From Streptomyces sp. NRRL S-340 (GTDB lineage Bacteria; Actinomycetota; Actinomycetes; Streptomycetales; Streptomycetaceae), in NCBI RefSeq assembly GCF_000720185.1, contig NZ_JOIY01000029.1:1-64000 (forward strand): DNA of 64,000 nucleotides. The letters are read 5' to 3'. Positions 28,524 to 36,718 of this stretch are shown in pieces (the stretch's first letter is position 1; every line of letters starts with the position of its first letter). The notes beneath the pieces were generated by a model, which saw only the letters and a program-made list of their open reading frames with translations, made no database searches and was not told the DNA's origin. The translations under genes and the position numbers were made by a program.

Positions 28524-28784
28524 GTCGGGATCCTCCTGAGATTCCACCATGCCACCGGCCCGGGTTCCGTGGTCCGGGACGGGGTCGCACCGTCCCCACC
28601 CAAAACCCTCTGGCCGATTCGCACAAGGGTGCAGAACGGGACAATCGTGCCCCGAAATCTCCGTTTCCGCGATGTTTCCCGCTGCTTCACGGCGCCCGAC
28701 CGCGGATCGCGAGGGCGGCTTCGGCGGCTCCCGGAAGCGGAAACTCCGTTGCACCCGGGCTCGCGGATCGCACACGATGCGTGC

Positions 28785-28844
28785 ATGAACACGGGGGACG
28801 CCGCGCGGTGCGCGGTCATGGCGCCCACGGGGGTGGCGCCATGA
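28785..28844 (+). CDS. Possible 19-codon leader ORF overlapping the PARG-like gene
   Basis: MNTGDAARCAVMAPTGVAP, ending in a TGA that overlaps the next ATG (ATGA). It could couple translation of the downstream gene, which has no clear ribosome binding site of its own. It may equally be chance; the rest of the 317-base gap upstream (28524-28784) shows only probable promoters for the divergent egtA and this gene. Confidence 0.25.
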   Translation: MNTGDAARCAVMAPTGVAP

Positions 28845-29656
28845 GCGCGCGCCTGCGCGGCATCGCACAGCAGACCGAACAGATCGTGATGGCCGGGGTC
28901 TATCGCCGGGAGGACGGGCGCGAGGTGCGCCTGGCGGCGGCCGTCGAGGCCGCCCGTGAAGGGACGCGCACGAGCGGGCCGGGCCCGGTGCCCGTACCGC
29001 CGTGGGCGCCGGCCGAGACCTGCTTCGAGGTCACGGGGGAGAGCAGCCTGGAGGCCGCCCGGCGGCTCGGCGGCCCGGTTGCCGTCCTCAATTTCGCCTC
29101 GGCGCGCAATCCCGGCGGCGGCTACCTCAACGGCGCACAGGCCCAGGAAGAGGCCCTGTGCCGTGCCTCGGCGCTGTACACCTGTCTGCTCGGGGCCAGG
29201 GAGTTCTACGAGCACCACCGCACCCACCGCGACCCGTTCTACTCCGACCGGGTGATCCACTCACCGGCCGTCCCCGTCTTCCGTGACGACCGCGGCCGGC
29301 TCCTCGACGAGCCGTACACCGCCGGTTTCCTGACCGCCGCCGCCCCGAACGCAGGGGTGGTGCTGCGGGACACGCCCGAGCGGGCCGCCCGGCTGCCGGG
29401 CGCCCTGGCCGTCCGCGCCGAGCGGGTGCTGGAGACGGCCGCCGCCCACGGCTACCGGCACCTGGTGCTCGGCGCGTGGGGATGCGGGGTGTTCCGCAAC
29501 GACCCCGCGCAGGTGGCGGGCGCCTTCCGGGCGCTCCTGGGGCCGGGCGGGCGGTTCTCGCACGCGTTCGAGCACGTGGTGTTCGGGGTGCTGGACCGGA
29601 CGCGGGGGAACGTCGTCCGGGCGGCCTTCGCGCGCGCGTTCGTTCAGGGCTCCTGA
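28841..29656 (+). CDS. TIGR02452-family protein, bacterial PARG-like macrodomain
   Basis: A 271-residue protein of the DUF2263/TIGR02452 family, whose fold is that of bacterial poly(ADP-ribose) glycohydrolase. The signature is in FASARNPGGGYLNGAQAQEE: GGG then QEE with the two acidic residues that attack ADP-ribose in known PARGs. Additional conserved segments are CRASALY and LGAWGCGVFRNDP. It probably removes ADP-ribose from proteins, nucleic acids or free ligands. ATG at 28841; no partner ADP-ribosyltransferase is adjacent. Confidence 0.88.
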   Translation: MSARLRGIAQQTEQIVMAGVYRREDGREVRLAAAVEAAREGTRTSGPGPVPVPPWAPAETCFEVTGESSLEAARRLGGPVAVLNFASARNPGGGYLNGAQAQEEALCRASALYTCLLGAREFYEHHRTHRDPFYSDRVIHSPAVPVFRDDRGRLLDEPYTAGFLTAAAPNAGVVLRDTPERAARLPGALAVRAERVLETAAAHGYRHLVLGAWGCGVFRNDPAQVAGAFRALLGPGGRFSHAFEHVVFGVLDRTRGNVVRAAFARAFVQGS

Positions 29657-29682
29657 CCTCTCCCCAGCATCCTGACCTCCCG

Positions 29683-30099
29683 TCAGGGGCCCTCTTTCCG
29701 CGACCGGATCCGCATGCCGGGGCGCCGCCGGTGCACCGTCAGGTAGACGAGCCCGTCCGGGCCGGCGCCGAGGCTGCGCGTCGAACCGTGCGGCAGCCAG
29801 ACGGTGGCGCCCTCGGTCAGTTCCCGGGGTTCGTCCCGCGGGCCCGCGCCGAGCGTCCCGCCGCCGGAGACGACGTACACCAGCACGTCCAGGTCCGGTT
29901 CGGCGTGCGGCGCGACCTGCGCCCCCGGTGCGAGGCGGACCAGATTGGCGTCGAGCTGACGCCCGCTCTCCGCCAGCTTCCACAGCACGCCCGCCGCTGC
30001 CGGAGGATCCCCGGCCAGCGCGCGGGCGTCGCACAGCAGGCGCGGCTCGGGCGGCCCGGCCCCGTCCGGACCGGTGTCGTGCGCTGCGGACGACGCCAT
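29683..30099 (-). CDS. Cupin-domain protein
   Basis: A 138-residue small cupin. The two conserved barrel motifs are recognisable: APGAQVAPHAEPDLDVLVYVVSGGGTL (metal-type His and acidic residue positions) and a later GATVWLPHGSTRSL. The N-terminal 30 residues are flexible. ATG at 30099 has GAGGGG upstream. It is divergent from the Cys-rich winged-helix regulator, suggesting shared control. Exact substrate unknown. Confidence 0.75.
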   Translation of the reverse strand: MASSAAHDTGPDGAGPPEPRLLCDARALAGDPPAAAGVLWKLAESGRQLDANLVRLAPGAQVAPHAEPDLDVLVYVVSGGGTLGAGPRDEPRELTEGATVWLPHGSTRSLGAGPDGLVYLTVHRRRPGMRIRSRKEGP

Positions 30100-30195
30100 G
30101 GTGCACCCCTCTTCCCTGTGGCTCCGATGCATCGCCTACGATTTTTCCATGGTCGACTCGTGAAAAATCACCGCAGGTGGGAAGGGGTGAGCCGA

Positions 30196-31017
30196 GTGTC
30201 CGAGAGGCGGCGCAACCCTCGCCGGCGCGAGGTGCTGGAGGTGCTGCGCTCGGCTCCCGGGCCGCTGGGCGCCGCGGAGGCCGCCGAGCGGATCGGGGTC
30301 CACCCCAACACGGTGCGTTTCCACCTGGACGCCCTGGTGGCCGAGGGGCTGGCCGAACGGCGGACCGAGGACACGGACGGTTCAGGACGCCGCCGCCCCG
30401 GCCCCGGGCGTCCCCGCACGGTGTACGCCGCCCGGCCGGGCATGGACCGCGGCGGCGCCCGCGGCTACGGTCTGCTGGCGCGGATGCTGCTGGGCGAACT
30501 GGCCTCGCGCGGGCCCGAGGCGCGGACCGCCGCCGTCGAGACGGGCCGGGCATGGGGCCGCCGCCTCGCGAAGCCCCCGCTGCCTCCGCCGCCCCTCTCG
30601 CGGCCGGACACCCCACCCCTTCCGTCTGCGACGCGGCCGACGGCCGCGGACCCGGTGGGCACGGACCCGGTGGGCACGGGGGCTGTGGCCGCGCGGCCGG
30701 CGGCGGTGGGGTCGGCGGCCGCGGAACCGTTGGACCGGCTGGTCGGCCTGCTCGACGACCTCGGTTTCGACCCGGCCCCCGAGGGGGGCGGCCAGGACGG
30801 CATGCCGGAACGGATCAGACTGCGCCACTGCCCCTTCCTGGAACTGGCCGAGGAGTACGGCCACCTGGTGTGCCCGCTCCATCTGGGGCTGATGCAGGGC
30901 GCGTCGGCCGAGCTGGACGCACCGCTGACCGCGAGCGGCCTGGAGCCGTTCGCCACCCCCGACTCCTGTCTGGCGCACCTGGCCGCCCCCGCGGCCGCCG
31001 GGGCGCACGCCGGATGA
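30196..31017 (+). CDS. Winged-helix regulator with C-terminal Cys/His cluster (DeoR/ArsR-like, SufR type)
   Basis: A 273-residue transcription factor. The N-terminal winged helix reads RRREVLEVLRSAPGPLGAAEAAERIGVHPNTVRFHLDAL. A low-complexity linker with two DPVGT copies follows (about residues 140-175). The C-terminal domain ends with RLRHCPFLELAEEYGHLVCPLHLG and a distal PDSC: three Cys plus a His in the place where SufR-like regulators bind an iron-sulfur cluster. GTG at 30196 is preferred (GAAGGGG eight bases upstream); GTG 30187 is also possible. It probably senses oxygen, NO or iron and may control the divergent cupin and the downstream membrane gene. Confidence 0.8.
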   Translation: MSERRRNPRRREVLEVLRSAPGPLGAAEAAERIGVHPNTVRFHLDALVAEGLAERRTEDTDGSGRRRPGPGRPRTVYAARPGMDRGGARGYGLLARMLLGELASRGPEARTAAVETGRAWGRRLAKPPLPPPPLSRPDTPPLPSATRPTAADPVGTDPVGTGAVAARPAAVGSAAAEPLDRLVGLLDDLGFDPAPEGGGQDGMPERIRLRHCPFLELAEEYGHLVCPLHLGLMQGASAELDAPLTASGLEPFATPDSCLAHLAAPAAAGAHAG

Positions 31018-31096
31018 CGTGAACAGGCCCGGGCCCGCGCGGCCCCGGCGGAGAACGGCCCGGGCCCGTCCGCCCGGACAGAGAGGCAGCACATCG

Positions 31097-31534
31097 ATGA
31101 ACACCACGTCGGCCGCGACGGCGAGCGCGGTCACCTTCGTCTGGCTCGGCATGGTGCTGGGCATCTCCTTCCTGGAGGCTCCGCTGAAGTTCCGCGCCCC
31201 GGGCGTGACCATTCCCATCGGCCTGGGCATCGGCCGCATGGTCTTCCGGGCACTGAACCTGGTGGAGGCCTTGCTGGCCGTCGTGGTGATCGTCGCGGTG
31301 GCCCTGGGCGGCGCCCCGGCTCCGGTCACCGCCCTGACCGCGGCCGTCGCCGTCCTCCTGCTGGTGCAGCTGGTCCTCGTCCGCCCCCGGCTGAACCGCA
31401 GGTCCGACCGGGTCCTGTCCGGCGCGGAGGCGGTGGACGGCCCCCGGTCGCACGACCACCTGGTCTACGTGGCCCTGGAGATCGTCAAGGCCGCCGTCCT
31501 GATCGCCCTGGGGATCGCCCTGCTGACGGCCTGA
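31097..31534 (+). CDS. Small four-helix integral membrane protein
   Basis: A 145-residue membrane protein with about four hydrophobic helices (near residues 8-25, 41-70, 77-95 and 125-143). A conserved-looking loop SFLEAPLKFRAPGV follows the first helix, reminiscent of DUF4149/DoxX-neighbour proteins of actinobacteria. ATG at 31097. It lies downstream of the Cys-cluster regulator and may be controlled by it. Its stop codon lies in an 8-bp tandem repeat. Confidence 0.75.
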   Translation: MNTTSAATASAVTFVWLGMVLGISFLEAPLKFRAPGVTIPIGLGIGRMVFRALNLVEALLAVVVIVAVALGGAPAPVTALTAAVAVLLLVQLVLVRPRLNRRSDRVLSGAEAVDGPRSHDHLVYVALEIVKAAVLIALGIALLTA

Positions 31535-31604
31535 CGGCCTGACGGCCTGACGGCTTGACGGCTTGACGGCTTGACGGCTTGACGGCTTGACGGCCTGACA
31601 GGCC
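31524..31604. repeat. 8-bp tandem repeat (TGACGGCY) ending in a short palindrome
   Basis: Nine perfect-length units of TGACGGCC or TGACGGCT from 31524 to 31595. The first two contain the end and stop codon of the membrane protein gene. The tract closes with GGCCTG-A-CAGGCC (31592-31604), which could act as a weak terminator. Confidence 0.9.
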
Positions 31605-31701
31605 GTGGCTCGCGCATGCTTCGGACGGGCACCGAAGGGGTAGGTGCTCGCCCTGGCGCCCGTGCGGTGCCGGTGCCGGACGCGGCGGCGAGGGGGAGTT
31701 C

Positions 31702-32214
31702 ATGAGCGGGGAACTGGTGCGCTTCGATCTGGGCGGGGGATCCGCCGGGGTCTACGTCGAGATGCCGGACGACGACCCCGGTGTCGAGCGTGCCCGGCGG
31801 CGCGTCGGCGGCACCCGGCAGGAGGCGGTGGACGGGTTCGAGGCCGGCCTCGACCAGATCCGGGACGTGGCCGGCCGCACCCTGCGACGGATCACCGCGA
31901 TGCCGTCCCCGCCGTCCACCGTCGAGCTGGAGTTCGGGGTGAAGTTCAGCGTGGAGGCGGGCGCGGTCATCGCGCGGACGGGCGTCGAGGGGCACGTGAA
32001 GGTCAAGGTGGTCTGGGAGCGGACCACCCCCGGACACCGGCTGCCGCAGGACGAGGACGAGGACGAGGACGAGGGCGGGGGCGACGGCGGCGACCGGGGC
32101 GGGGGCGGAGGAGAGGGCACGGGGGCGGTCGGCGGACCGGACACCGGACCCGGCAGGGGCGCCGGTGACAGCCCGGCGCCGGGCCTCAGTGGGACATCGG
32201 GTCCGTCGACCTGA
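31702..32214 (+). CDS. Trypco1 (trypsin-co-occurring domain) protein, CU044_2847 family
   Basis: A 170-residue protein. Residues 1-105 match the Trypco1 domain: LVRFDLGGGSAGVYVEM, a helix (EAVDGFEAGLDQIRDVAG) and the signature VELEFGVKFSVEAGAVIARTG. Such domains usually sit beside trypsin-like proteases in actinobacterial signalling or conflict operons. Residues 112-170 are an unusual acidic and Gly-rich tail beginning DEDEDEDEGGG. ATG at 31702 has AGGGGGAG upstream. Its end overlaps the convergent chloride channel gene by 29 bases. A trypsin-like gene is 12 kb away, in the VMAP operon. Confidence 0.8.
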   Translation: MSGELVRFDLGGGSAGVYVEMPDDDPGVERARRRVGGTRQEAVDGFEAGLDQIRDVAGRTLRRITAMPSPPSTVELEFGVKFSVEAGAVIARTGVEGHVKVKVVWERTTPGHRLPQDEDEDEDEGGGDGGDRGGGGGEGTGAVGGPDTGPGRGAGDSPAPGLSGTSGPST

Positions 32215-33748
32215 CCGCCACGGGATCCGCGTCCGGTGGCTCCCGGCGCACGGGAGCCACCACCGTGCGCTGCGCCGGAGCCGCCACGTCCACCGGGGGC
32301 ACCGGATCCTTCACCAGGTCCGGCACGTCACCGACCCGCTCCAGCTGGCTGCGGTACAGGGTCGTGCCGCCGGTGACGGCCTGCGCGCACAGCACGGCCA
32401 GGATGCCGGGCCCGAGCAGCGCGGCGTCCCCGAGCATCTCCGCCACCATCACCAGCACGCCGAGCGGAGCGTGGGCCACCGAGCCCAGACAGGCCGCCAT
32501 GCCGACCGCCACCGGGACCAGCGGGCTGTGCGGCGCGATGCCCAGCGGCTCGGCCAGCCGCCACAGCGCGGCGCCCACCCCCGCGCCCACCACCATGCCG
32601 GGCCCGAAGATCCCGCCAGAGCCGCCCGACCCCACCGTCAGCGCCGTTCCGACGATCTTCGCCAGGGGCAGCGCGAGGACCACGGCCAGCGGGAGGTCCA
32701 GCAGCAACTGCCGCTGCGTCACCGCCTCCATGAGGCCGTACCCGGTCCCCAGCACCCCTGGGACCAGCAGCCCGAGCCCGCCCACCAGCAGCGCCCCGAC
32801 CGTCGGCGCCGCGAGCCGGGACAGCAGCCCGCGCGCGCGTGCCTCCACCCGCAGGTGCACCGCGTAGAAGCACGCCGTGTACAGCCGTCCGGCGCCGCCC
32901 GCCACGATGCCCACCACGGCGACCAGCGCGAACTCCCCGGCACCGCTCACCGCCGCGCCCGCGTGGTGGCCCAGTACGGGCGTGAACCCGAAGCAGGCGC
33001 CGAACGTCAGCCAGCCCGACACGGAGGCGATCAGCGCCTTCGGCAGGACCCGCGCGTCCATGCCCCGCCGGTGCAGCATCTCCGCCCCGAGCAGCGCCCC
33101 GCCGAACGGCGCCCGGAAGATCGCGCCCACCCCCGAGGCCAGCCCGATCACCAGGGCGGTCCGGGCCTGCTCGCGCGACATGCCGGTCCGCCTGGCGATG
33201 ACGGAACCGAAGGCCGCCGAGATCTGTGCCGCGGGCCCCTCCGTGCCGCCCGAGCCGCCCGAGCCCAGCGTCAGCGCCGACGCCACGAGCTTCACCACCG
33301 TCACCCGGCCGCGCATACCCGTCGGGTCGTGGTGGGCCGCCGCGATGGCCGCGTCCGTGCCGTGCCCGCGCGCCTCGGGGGCCAGCCACAGCGCGAACGC
33401 GGTGGCGACCAGGGCGCCGCCGCCGGCCACCAGCGGCACCAGCCACGGCCGGCCGGAGCCCTCCAGCTCCAGGAATCCGCCCTCCGCCGTCGTCCGGTAG
33501 GGCCGGTAACCGGCCACCGACTCCAGCAGCCAGCCGGTGCACAGGTGGAGCAGCCCGAACAGTGCCGCGGCGCCCAGACCCGCCACGGCGCCGATGAGGA
33601 CGGCGGGCAGCACCCAGCGTGCCTGTGAGTCGTCCGCGCCGTCCACCGGCAGCAACCGTACGGTCGAAGACCGTAAGGACCAGCGCCTCGAACGCTCTTC
33701 CGTGCCACGCGCCCCCGCTGTCACCCGCATACTCCCGCCACCCGACAC
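32186..33748 (-). CDS. CLC-type voltage-gated chloride channel or transporter
   Basis: A roughly 520-residue membrane protein with the CLC topology (about ten or more helices from residue 45). Selectivity-filter motifs are present: GSGGSGGTEGPAAQ (the gating Glu is kept, as GxEGP) and GSGGSGGIFGPGMVVGAG. The conserved C-terminal Tyr is likely in the GTTLYRSQLERV segment. No CBS domain. The GTG at 33748 has GAGGGG four bases upstream; an ATG at 33730 is an alternative. It is divergent from the FXSXX precursor gene. The gating Glu suggests Cl-/H+ exchange. Confidence 0.9.
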   Translation of the reverse strand: MSGGGSMRVTAGARGTEERSRRWSLRSSTVRLLPVDGADDSQARWVLPAVLIGAVAGLGAAALFGLLHLCTGWLLESVAGYRPYRTTAEGGFLELEGSGRPWLVPLVAGGGALVATAFALWLAPEARGHGTDAAIAAAHHDPTGMRGRVTVVKLVASALTLGSGGSGGTEGPAAQISAAFGSVIARRTGMSREQARTALVIGLASGVGAIFRAPFGGALLGAEMLHRRGMDARVLPKALIASVSGWLTFGACFGFTPVLGHHAGAAVSGAGEFALVAVVGIVAGGAGRLYTACFYAVHLRVEARARGLLSRLAAPTVGALLVGGLGLLVPGVLGTGYGLMEAVTQRQLLLDLPLAVVLALPLAKIVGTALTVGSGGSGGIFGPGMVVGAGVGAALWRLAEPLGIAPHSPLVPVAVGMAACLGSVAHAPLGVLVMVAEMLGDAALLGPGILAVLCAQAVTGGTTLYRSQLERVGDVPDLVKDPVPPVDVAAPAQRTVVAPVRREPPDADPVAVRSTDPMSH

Positions 33749-33900
33749 CGTCCCCCTCGGCCAGGGTGACGGCCGACCCGGCGCAAGGTCAACCGCGCAG
33801 CTCCGAACGGGGGATGACGGAGCATCAGCATACTGACACCCCATCGCACAACCGTCCAATACACCCCAGCGGAACCGGTCGGCAGCGCCCGAATCACGGG

Positions 33901-33930
33901 CTGACCTGCCCACGTCCCTCTGGTTATCCT
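33901..33930 (+). promoter_or_regulatory. Possible promoter of fxsA
   Basis: CTGACC (33901-33906) and TATCCT (33925-33930) with an 18-base spacer, about 55 bases upstream of the fxsA start. Confidence 0.35.
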
Positions 33931-33984
33931 CAAAGTCGGATCAACAGACAGTCAGCGGGCGGTGGCGACAGGGGGCTGAGGCCG

Positions 33985-34197
33985 ATGCCGAGCGGGGCCG
34001 GTGAGCGCACGGCGGACATGCCGGATCTGACAGGGCTGCCCCTGGAGGAGATTCTGGAGGGCACCGACTCGGCGCTGTCCGCGGCCCTGAGCCGCGTCCT
34101 GCGCCACCTGGCGGGCGAGGAAGCGCCGGTGGCCGCCTACGACTCCGGAGGCGACACCTCCGAGGGACCGCGCCGGCTCACCGACCCCGCCCCGTGA
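33985..34197 (+). CDS. fxsA: FXSXX-type RiPP precursor, variant C-terminus
   Basis: A 70-residue peptide. Its leader LTGLPLEEILEGTDSALSAALSRVLRHL is the classic opening of FxsA-type precursors. Those end in Phe-x-Ser-x-x at the free carboxyl end. Here the corresponding site is AAYDSGG (Tyr-Asp-Ser at residues 52-54), followed by a further 16 residues. The gene overlaps fxsB by GTGA, exactly as expected for precursor and modifying enzyme. ATG at 33985; a shorter ATG at 34018 would remove 11 residues. The expected modification is a cyclophane between the Tyr ring and the Ser side. Confidence 0.85.
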   Translation: MPSGAGERTADMPDLTGLPLEEILEGTDSALSAALSRVLRHLAGEEAPVAAYDSGGDTSEGPRRLTDPAP

Positions 34198-35423
34198 CCC
34201 CCGCAGGCAGCGCCCCGCACGGCCGGTGGCCCGACGACCTCCTCGACGTCGCCGCCCTGCGCGCCGCCGGGGAACGCCCGCTTCCCTTCAGGGAGTTCGT
34301 CGTCAAGGTGCACAGCCGCTGCAACCTCGCCTGCACCTACTGCTACGTGTACGAGGCCGCCGACCGGCACTGGCGGACCCAGCCGCGCACCATGTCCCCG
34401 GACACGGCGGCACAGGTGTGCCACCGGATCGCCGAACACGCGGCACACCACCGCCCCGGCTCCGTGCGTGTCATCCTCCACGGCGGGGAACCGCTGCTCG
34501 CCGGAACCCCCCTGCTGCGCACCCTCACCCGGACCCTGCGCGCGCGCCTCCCGGCCGGCACCACGGCCGAGGTCGTCGTCCAGACCAACGGCACCCTCGT
34601 CGACGACGACGTCCTGCGGATGTGCCACGAGGAGGACATCAAGATCGCCGTCAGCCTCGACGGCACCGCGCGCACCCACGACCGCGCCCGCCGCGACCAC
34701 GCCGGACGCGGCAGCCACGCCCGGGTCGCCGCCGCCCTGCGCCGCCTCGCCGACCCCGGCCACCGCGAGGTGTGGGCCGGCATCCTGTGCACCGTCGACG
34801 TCACCGCCGACCCGCTCGCCACCTACGAGCACCTGCTGTCCTACGACCCGCCCGCCCTCCGCCTCCTGCTGCCGCTGGGCAACTGGACGAACCGCCCCCC
34901 GGGTCGCACCGCCGACCCCGGCCACACCCCCTACGGCCAGTGGCTCGCCACCGTCTTCGACCGCTGGTACGGCACGCCCGGACCACCGGTGCGCATCGCG
35001 TTCTTCGAGTCGGTCCTCGACCTCCTCCTCGGCGGCGTCACCCGCACCGAGACCATCGGCGGCGCCCCCTGCCAGCTCGCGGTCGTCGACACGGACGGCG
35101 CCCTCACCCTCTCCGACCAGCTCAAGTCCGCCTACGAGGGAGCCGACCGCAGCGGCCTGGACGTCCACCGCCACTCCTTCGACGTCCTCCTGGACCACCC
35201 CGGCGCCGTGGCCCGCCAGCTCGGTGCCCGGGCGCTGGCCGCGCCCTGCCGCGCCTGCCCGGTCGGCACCGTCTGCGGCGGCGGCCACTACCCGCACCGC
35301 TACCGCGCCGACAACGGCTACCTCAACCCCTCCGTCTACTGCCCCGACCTGATGGCCCTGATCCGGCACGTGGCCCACGTCCTGCGCGCCGACCTCGACC
35401 GAGCCGCCGGGACCCGCCGTTGA
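34194..35423 (+). CDS. fxsB: FxsB-family radical SAM/SPASM cyclophane synthase
   Basis: A 409-residue enzyme. The radical SAM cluster motif is SRCNLACTYCYVYEAAD (CxxxCxxC at about residue 47). A C-terminal auxiliary iron-sulfur part shows ACPVGTVCGGGHYPHRY and CPDL. FxsB enzymes form a covalent bond between an aromatic ring and the beta carbon two residues on, in peptides ending Phe-x-Ser. GTG at 34194 overlaps fxsA; the end overlaps the HExxH gene (TTGA). In many genomes FxsB carries a fused HExxH domain; here that is separate. Confidence 0.93.
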   Translation: MTPAGSAPHGRWPDDLLDVAALRAAGERPLPFREFVVKVHSRCNLACTYCYVYEAADRHWRTQPRTMSPDTAAQVCHRIAEHAAHHRPGSVRVILHGGEPLLAGTPLLRTLTRTLRARLPAGTTAEVVVQTNGTLVDDDVLRMCHEEDIKIAVSLDGTARTHDRARRDHAGRGSHARVAAALRRLADPGHREVWAGILCTVDVTADPLATYEHLLSYDPPALRLLLPLGNWTNRPPGRTADPGHTPYGQWLATVFDRWYGTPGPPVRIAFFESVLDLLLGGVTRTETIGGAPCQLAVVDTDGALTLSDQLKSAYEGADRSGLDVHRHSFDVLLDHPGAVARQLGARALAAPCRACPVGTVCGGGHYPHRYRADNGYLNPSVYCPDLMALIRHVAHVLRADLDRAAGTRR

Positions 35424-36640
35424 CGCACGACCACCGGGCCGACGCGCCCGCGCCCCCGCTGCCCCTGCCCGGCGGCCTGTGGCACCAACTCGCCCGCGGC
35501 ACGCCGGACGGTGCCACCGTGCGCCTGCTGCGCACCGCCCGCGCGAGCCGCAACCTCCTGCTGCTGCGCGCCCTGCACGAGGATCCGCGCGGCGGACCCG
35601 GCCGCGCCCGGGCCGTCGCCCTCCTGGCCGCCGTACGCCACCGCGCACCCGCAGTCTTCGACGACCTGATCACGGACCCGGCCGCCGGAACCGCGCTCGC
35701 CGAGGCCGTGCGCGCCGGCCGGCCCGGCCCGGTAGGCGCCCTCGCCGTGGCCGCCGGGCACCGCGCCGGCCTCACCTTCCGCCTCGACGTCCCGGTCCAC
35801 GACGGCACTCTCCGCCTGCCCGGACTCGGCCGCGCCGCCCTGGCCCCCCACGCGCGCGCCGCGCACGTCGCGGGCGGCCCCCAGGGCACCACCGTGACCG
35901 CCCACGGCCCCGGGACCACCGTCACCGTCACCGTGCCGGACGCCCCAGGGCGGACCGCGCCCGGCTGGGCGCCCCTGCCGCACCTCACCCTCGCGGGCCC
36001 CGGCCCGCGACTGCGCCTACGCCTCGACTCCCACCCCTCCCTCGACGACCCCGGGCCGCCGCCAGCGGGCGAACTCGCCCGCTGGCGGGAGCGGCTCGGC
36101 GCGGCCTGGCGGCACCTCGCCGCCCGCCACCCCGACCGGGCCGACGCGGTGCGCGGCACCGTCCGCGCCGTCGTCCCCCTGCCCCCGCGGGCTCCCGCCG
36201 GCACCTCCGGCCGCTGGCTGAGCGCCTCCTTCAGCGACGCCTACGGTCTCGTCGCCCTCGCACCGCTCGACGACCCCGCCGAACTCGCCGCCGCGCTCGT
36301 CCACGAGACGCAGCACTCGCTCCTGTACGCCCTGCAGGACCTCACCCGGCTGCTCGACGCGCCGCCCGGCGCCCGCGGCCACGCCCCCTGGAGCGAGCGT
36401 CCCCGGCCGCCCTCTGCCCTGCTCCAGGGCGCCTCGGCGTTCCTCGTGACCGCCGCGTTCTGGCGCACCGAGGCGGCCCTGGGCGACCGGGCCGCCCACG
36501 CGCCCTACGAGCGGTGGCGGCGTACCGTCCGCCGGGCCGCCGACGAGCTGGAACGCGGCGGCTGGCTCACCGAGAACGGGCACCTGCTCCTGCGCGCCCT
36601 GCGCGACGTCCTCGCCGAGTGGGACGACGCACCGCCGTGA
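35420..36640 (+). CDS. HExxH-motif protein of FXSXX locus
   Basis: A 406-residue protein of the TIGR04267-type HExxH domain. The metalloprotease-like motif HETQH (in ALVHETQHSLLY) lies at about residue 294. N-terminal residues 20-100 form an Arg/Leu-rich helical region with no named domain. It could mature or release the FxsA peptide, though proteolysis is unproven for this family. The TTG start overlaps the fxsB stop. It converges with the fxsT operon, 78 bases away. Confidence 0.85.
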   Translation: MTHDHRADAPAPPLPLPGGLWHQLARGTPDGATVRLLRTARASRNLLLLRALHEDPRGGPGRARAVALLAAVRHRAPAVFDDLITDPAAGTALAEAVRAGRPGPVGALAVAAGHRAGLTFRLDVPVHDGTLRLPGLGRAALAPHARAAHVAGGPQGTTVTAHGPGTTVTVTVPDAPGRTAPGWAPLPHLTLAGPGPRLRLRLDSHPSLDDPGPPPAGELARWRERLGAAWRHLAARHPDRADAVRGTVRAVVPLPPRAPAGTSGRWLSASFSDAYGLVALAPLDDPAELAAALVHETQHSLLYALQDLTRLLDAPPGARGHAPWSERPRPPSALLQGASAFLVTAAFWRTEAALGDRAAHAPYERWRRTVRRAADELERGGWLTENGHLLLRALRDVLAEWDDAPP

Positions 36641-36718
36641 CCTGGGCCGCGCCCGCGCGCGGCGGACGGCGCCCGCCGGGGGGCCGCCCGGCGCCCCGGG
36701 CCGGCGGACAGGCGCGGG

